Origin: Pseudomonadota bacterium
GTDB lineage: Bacteria; Pseudomonadota; Gammaproteobacteria; Halothiobacillales; Halothiobacillaceae
NCBI GenBank assembly: GCA_021795795.1
Contig: JAJYPA010000231.1
Location: 1 to 11,707 of the forward strand
Direction: 5' to 3'
DNA length: 11,707 nt
Part shown: positions 8,942 to 11,707 of the stretch, piece after piece
Layout of the letters: each line of letters starts with the position of its first letter
Numbering within the stretch: position 1 is the first letter of the stretch
Position numbers and translations under genes: made by a program
Notes under the pieces: generated by a model
What the model saw: the letters and a program-made list of their open reading frames with translations, nothing else
Told to the model about the DNA's origin: nothing
Databases searched by the model: none

Positions 8942-10446
8942 ATACCTCTACGAATAATGCTGATTCGGACTCAGGCCTGATCTTGGCGGCAGAAGAATGC
9001 CCTCCGGAAAAATTCGGCCAATATCACAGCTTTTCCTCTCACGACGAAGTCATTGTTCGCAAATTGAGTGCGCACGGCCCTGTGTTGTTGCGTGGTGGAC
9101 GGGGCAGCGGGAAGAGTGCCCTGTTGCTTGAGACTCGACGAAGGTTACGACTTACGCGAGGCATATTCCCCGTGTACGTTAGTTTGCGTTATCTGCCCTT
9201 GTTGCAATCTGATGGGCAGGAGTATATCGGTCACTTCTGTACGTTACTTTCTAACGCTATTCAGACGGAGCTGAGTATGCGCAAATTATCCGTTGACTTT
9301 GAAAATGTGTCCGACCAAGTCTCACTTCAGCTCCAACTTACAGAGTTGTCGCGATCCCTTAACATGCGACTCGTTTTTCTCTTTGATGACGCAGCGCATA
9401 TCGGGCGCGAAAAACCGCTCGAGGTATTTTTCGATCTGTTTCGCACACTGTCTAGTAGTGCAATATCGTGTAAGGCATCAATATATCCTGGCGTTACAAA
9501 GTTTGGCATTAGGTTTGATGTTTTCAATGATTCCACTGTGATAGATATAAGTCGATTGGATGTTTCATCTTTTCCTGATTTTTTTCCCGATGTCCTGCAA
9601 GCGCGCTATCCAAAACTGGCGATGCGCTCAACGTTCTCCGATAGATTATCGCCAAAACAATTCGCTAATTTGCTCGGGCGCGCTGTTGTAGGAAATCTTC
9701 GCGGCTTTATTCTCGCCTGCAACAGGTTTGAGGACATGGATCGTGTCGGTATTCCGGAGCTAACAAAGTGTCTCCTTGCTATGGCTACGGATTATTTCTG
9801 GCCGTTGATGGAGGAAGTCGCCCCGAAGCTTGGGATCTACGAGGAATTAATTGAGCCAGCACGCGAAGTCGTTGAGGCAATAGTTGAGCATGCATCAAGG
9901 TCGGTGAAAGAAAAAACGCGCACTATCGCCCAAGATAGTGTGCTGATACATCGGCAGCTTGTTAATAAATATATGAAAATATTTGAGATATTGGAATATT
10001 TAGGTTTTGTAGCGCGACGGGAAGCATCTCGTGCATTGAAATCTGGAGGACGCGGCCCGATTTTTGCGGTTAACTTGTGCAATCTTCTGGACTCAGTACC
10101 AACCAAGAGACTAACGCAAGAGATGATTGACGAATGGACGGCGGGTTCCGCCGAGCCAGCTGAGATTCATGTTACGGGACCTACATTTAAGAATATCAAA
10201 CTTCCTGAACTGCCCGAAAAACAGGGCCTTGCCATATTGGACAGGCCAATAGATGATCTCGGACGGTCAATGGCGTACCCATATGGCCTTACCCCCAATG
10301 TCATTGAGCGCCTCAAAGGGGCGGGAAAAATGACAGTTGGACAAGTGGCGAATAGTTCCGATTTGGAGCTTGACGACATCAGCTACATAGGTGTCGCGAA
10401 AATTCGGACCATCCGGGATGTTGTCTATCAGGCCATTTGGATGTAA
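8938..10446 (+). CDS. ORC/CDC6-like AAA+ ATPase with winged helix and RNA polymerase alpha-CTD-like tail
   Basis: A 502-aa P-loop ATPase. Walker A is GGRGSGKS (53-60) and Walker B is LVFLFDDA (145-152), in the style of ORC/CDC6-STAND ATPases. A winged-helix segment spans about 335-385 (FEILEYLGFV...SGGRGPIFAV). The C-terminus (about 432-500) reads ILDRPIDDLG, a 10-residue insert, then LTPNVIERLKGAGKMTVGQV and ISYIGVAKIRTIRDVV, which aligns with the RNA polymerase alpha-CTD pattern RPVDDL...LTVRSANCLK...LGKKSLTEIKDVL. The frame is open upstream, but the TTG at 8938 is chosen: AGGAAG (8924-8929) lies 8 nt before it, and TTGA overlaps the stop of the preceding gene, giving translational coupling. 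Parts are very AT-rich (about 36% GC over 9481-9600). A nucleotide-switched sensor or remodeller is plausible. The target is unknown. Confidence 0.85.
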   Translation: MNTSTNNADSDSGLILAAEECPPEKFGQYHSFSSHDEVIVRKLSAHGPVLLRGGRGSGKSALLLETRRRLRLTRGIFPVYVSLRYLPLLQSDGQEYIGHFCTLLSNAIQTELSMRKLSVDFENVSDQVSLQLQLTELSRSLNMRLVFLFDDAAHIGREKPLEVFFDLFRTLSSSAISCKASIYPGVTKFGIRFDVFNDSTVIDISRLDVSSFPDFFPDVLQARYPKLAMRSTFSDRLSPKQFANLLGRAVVGNLRGFILACNRFEDMDRVGIPELTKCLLAMATDYFWPLMEEVAPKLGIYEELIEPAREVVEAIVEHASRSVKEKTRTIAQDSVLIHRQLVNKYMKIFEILEYLGFVARREASRALKSGGRGPIFAVNLCNLLDSVPTKRLTQEMIDEWTAGSAEPAEIHVTGPTFKNIKLPELPEKQGLAILDRPIDDLGRSMAYPYGLTPNVIERLKGAGKMTVGQVANSSDLELDDISYIGVAKIRTIRDVVYQAIWM

Positions 10447-10470
10447 GTGCCGACAGACGGGGTCTCTCTA

Positions 10471-10486
10471 CCCACACGTCGGTGGG
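10471..10486 (+). terminator. Weak hairpin after the ATPase gene
   Basis: CCCAC (10471-10475) pairs with GTGGG (10482-10486) across a 6-nt loop, 24 bp past the ATPase stop, and is followed by GGGATTTCT. The stem is short and the T-run poor, so termination here is only possible. The shape recalls a CRISPR repeat but occurs once. Confidence 0.3.
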
Positions 10487-10553
10487 GGATTTCTAACCGA
10501 TCTAGTGGCCACAGTTTGTTGTCTACGCAAAACGCACTTATCTGGTTTTTAGC

Positions 10554-10601
10554 CCGACACGAATCCGGTAGATGAAGTGGCTTTTCCGGGTTTTGTGTCG
10601 G
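10554..10601. repeat. Imperfect inverted repeat of 15-16 bp arms
   Basis: The left arm CCGACACGAATCCGG (10554-10568) and the right arm CCGGGTTTTGTGTCGG (10586-10601) are reverse complements except for one gap and two mismatches, with a 17-nt loop. The outer 7 bp (CCGACAC/GTGTCGG) are perfect. No T-run follows on either strand, so it is not an obvious terminator. It could be the structured end of a small element or part of an RNA. Confidence 0.6.
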
Positions 10602-10946
10602 TAGCCCACAAAAGCCTCATGACGGGCACTCCGCTGAATAGAGGTCAAGCTTCCCGCAATGAAAGAGAATTGCGATGCGGTATTGAGTGACATTCCGATA
10701 CTACGTGCCCCCACTTCGCTCTCCTTGGTGCACAGCGACTGTTATTGGGGGCAGGTCGGGGGGCACGGCCTCACACTTAGGGCAGTTTATCGGCCACCCT
10801 ATGCGCACCAGCATCTCGCTTAAGCGGCGCATCGCCCGAGGCTTTTTTGGACCATTACCGCGCGTGACTCGCCACAACGCCTGTAATCCCGAGAGATTTG
10901 GCACAGTTCGATATCGCGCGGGGCGTCCTACTTACTTGCGGGGCGC

Positions 10947-10993
10947 CTTACGCAAGCCCAATACCCCCCTTGCCCACACGAAAGCCTGAAGAC
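10947..10993. repeat. Direct repeat, right copy, 47 bp
   Basis: Second copy of the element at 7927-7972, same orientation, running from TTACGCAAGCCCAATACCCC to GAAAGCCTGAAGACC, with one extra C and three transitions. The two copies enclose about 3.0 kb holding the low-GC two-gene cassette. The divergence between copies means that any duplication is not recent, or that the copies belong to a dispersed family. Confidence 0.85.
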
Positions 10994-11025
10994 CTACTTC
11001 ATGTTCCACGCCCTGGCATTTCGCT

Positions 11026-11060
11026 TTATCCACAGATTTTGGGGATAGATCTGGGGATAA
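11026..11060. promoter_or_regulatory. DnaA-box inverted repeat
   Basis: TTATCCACAGAT (11026-11037) and ATCTGGGGATAA (11049-11060) form a 12-bp inverted repeat with one mismatch and an 11-nt centre. The left arm contains a perfect DnaA box (TTATCCACA) and the right arm a one-mismatch box on the other strand; the centre holds a further GGGGATA. The sequence match is visible. DnaA binding, and any origin or titration role, is inference, because no replication gene is nearby. Confidence 0.55.
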
Positions 11061-11077
11061 GCTCGGCAATCTACGCA

Positions 11078-11098
11078 AGGACGCCAAAATGGCGTCCT
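11078..11098. repeat. Perfect 9-bp hairpin
   Basis: AGGACGCCA (11078-11086) and TGGCGTCCT (11090-11098) form a perfect stem with an AAA loop, and GC/GC pairing extends it past one bulged A. It lies 72 bp beyond the stop of the minus-strand EAL-like gene and could end that transcript, but the following minus-strand bases (TTGCGTAG) are not a T-run. Confidence 0.55.
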
Positions 11099-11169
11099 GC
11101 CCAAAACGAAGGCAACCTCGGGGCGAAGAGAATCAGGATTGATTGCCCAGAAAATGGACTTCCATGCGA

Positions 11170-11707
11170 TCACGGCGCGATGCCGGTGATCTCGTAACCC
11201 AAGTCCCGCCAGAGGCGTCCCTGGGTATGAGTGGCGCCAAGCGCGACGGCGGCCGCCAAAGCCTCACGTGTGTCGACGCCGCTGGCTACCACCGCGAGTC
11301 CCGATTTGCGGCAGGTGCGGAAGAAGCGGGACAGAGGGGTGCGCTCAGGAGAGCCTGCGTGCCACTGCGCGCCCCGCAGCACGATCCGCACGCGGTCCGA
11401 TTTCGCCCGGACCGCCAGAGCCAGCGTCGCGGGGCCGGCAGCAGCCCCAGGCGCTTCGATACAGGACCGGATGCCGTAGGCACGCCAGAGGCGCAAGGCC
11501 TTCGCCACGCGCGCGGCGCGGTCGCCATCGCCATCGGGGCCCATCCAGCTGATTTCCACCGGCAGCCGGGCGGCCAGGGACACGAAACGCGAAGCCCGGC
11601 GATCCAGGATCTGGGCGGTAGTGAGCCGGATCGTCACTTGCCGCACGTCCAGCGCCACCGCGTTCGCGACCACGCCGGCCAGGCGCTCCTGCAGGGTGGA
11701 GTCGAAA
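11170..11707 (-). CDS. Degenerate EAL-domain protein, C-terminal part
   Basis: The frame is open to the window edge, so 178 C-terminal residues are seen and the N-terminus is missing. The layout matches the second half of an EAL (cyclic-di-GMP phosphodiesterase) domain: FDSTLQERLAGVVANAVAL leads into VTIRLTTAQILD (normally VNLSA..L.D), VEISWM (normally LEITES), SGVDTREALAAAVALGATHTQG (normally EGVET...LGC...QG). Several catalytic positions are changed: the Asn of the NLS motif is Arg, the DDFG-type Asp pair is replaced by EAPG, the KID-type Lys is Arg, and the Glu of EGVE is Ser. Hydrolysis of cyclic-di-GMP is therefore unlikely; a binding or protein-interaction role is more plausible. The gene is very GC-rich (about 75% over 11401-11520) and is probably host chromosome flanking the island. 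Confidence 0.7.
   Translation of the reverse strand, partial: FDSTLQERLAGVVANAVALDVRQVTIRLTTAQILDRRASRFVSLAARLPVEISWMGPDGDGDRAARVAKALRLWRAYGIRSCIEAPGAAAGPATLALAVRAKSDRVRIVLRGAQWHAGSPERTPLSRFFRTCRKSGLAVVASGVDTREALAAAVALGATHTQGRLWRDLGYEITGIAP

Larger units (their letters stand above)
10447..11169. other. Gene-free 720-bp stretch with hairpins and repeats
   Basis: No convincing gene is present. Two overlapping short frames (10687-10989 plus, 10701-10904 minus) lack recognisable domains or good start sites. The stretch contains a small hairpin just after the ATPase stop, an imperfect inverted repeat (10554-10601), the right direct-repeat copy (10947-10993), a DnaA-box inverted repeat (11026-11060) and a perfect hairpin (11078-11098). 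It marks the passage from the low-GC cassette to the high-GC flank and may contain decayed mobile DNA. Confidence 0.6.

Noticed and set aside
10465..10500. A CRISPR-repeat-like hairpin with CCCAC/GTGGG arms and a GGATTTCTAACCG end
   Set aside because: It occurs only once; no second copy or regular spacer is present and no cas gene is in the window.
10481..10540. Possible integron attC site after the ATPase gene, suggested by TTTCTAACC and GTTTGTT
   Set aside because: The paired core sites do not match the attC consensus in order or spacing, and the direct repeats are not attC-like.
10687..10989. Short frames of 100 aa (plus) and 67 aa (minus, 10701-10904), the latter with a CPKCEA zinc-like motif
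   Set aside because: Both overlap each other, one runs into the direct repeat, a single CxxC is not enough for a zinc domain, and neither has a supported start.

Overview
The window looks like part of a bacterial chromosome, most likely a beta- or gammaproteobacterium. The evidence is the overall GC level, the YdaS/Cro-like plus S24 repressor pair, and a very GC-rich right-hand flank (about 75% by hand count over 11401-11520) that carries an EAL-like gene. No rRNA, tRNA, transposase, integrase or CRISPR array is visible, so a closer taxonomic assignment is not justified.

Left part (about 65-1114): a phage-type divergent switch. A small Cro/YdaS-like regulator on the minus strand faces a 238-aa CI/LexA-like S24 repressor on the plus strand. 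Between them lies a perfect 9-bp inverted repeat inside a near-consensus minus-strand promoter. The S24 domain carries Ala where the catalytic Ser should be, while the Lys partner is kept.

Middle part (1153-7907): a tightly packed type I restriction-modification operon, hsdM, hsdS, a 248-aa abortive-infection-like (Abi_C-like) gene, then hsdR. The hsdM-hsdS, hsdS-abi and abi-hsdR junctions overlap by 11, 4 and 1 bases. The S24 repressor stop is only 38 nt before hsdM, so the whole row is probably one transcript and the switch probably governs the restriction system. Protein lengths resemble type IC (EcoR124-like) systems.

Right part (about 7926-10993): a lower-GC two-gene cassette bounded by a 46/47-bp imperfect direct repeat. 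The first gene encodes an unrecognised helical protein of 269 aa. The second is translationally coupled to it from a TTG start and encodes a 502-aa ORC/CDC6-like AAA+ ATPase with a winged helix. Its C-terminus closely resembles the RNA polymerase alpha-subunit C-terminal domain. This pair is the best candidate for an undescribed system, probably defensive given its neighbours.

A gene-free stretch of about 720 bp follows (10447-11169). It holds hairpins, the second direct-repeat copy and a DnaA-box inverted repeat. The window ends in the C-terminal part of a degenerate EAL-domain protein on the minus strand. The layout suggests a defence island assembled from blocks of different composition next to a high-GC host gene.
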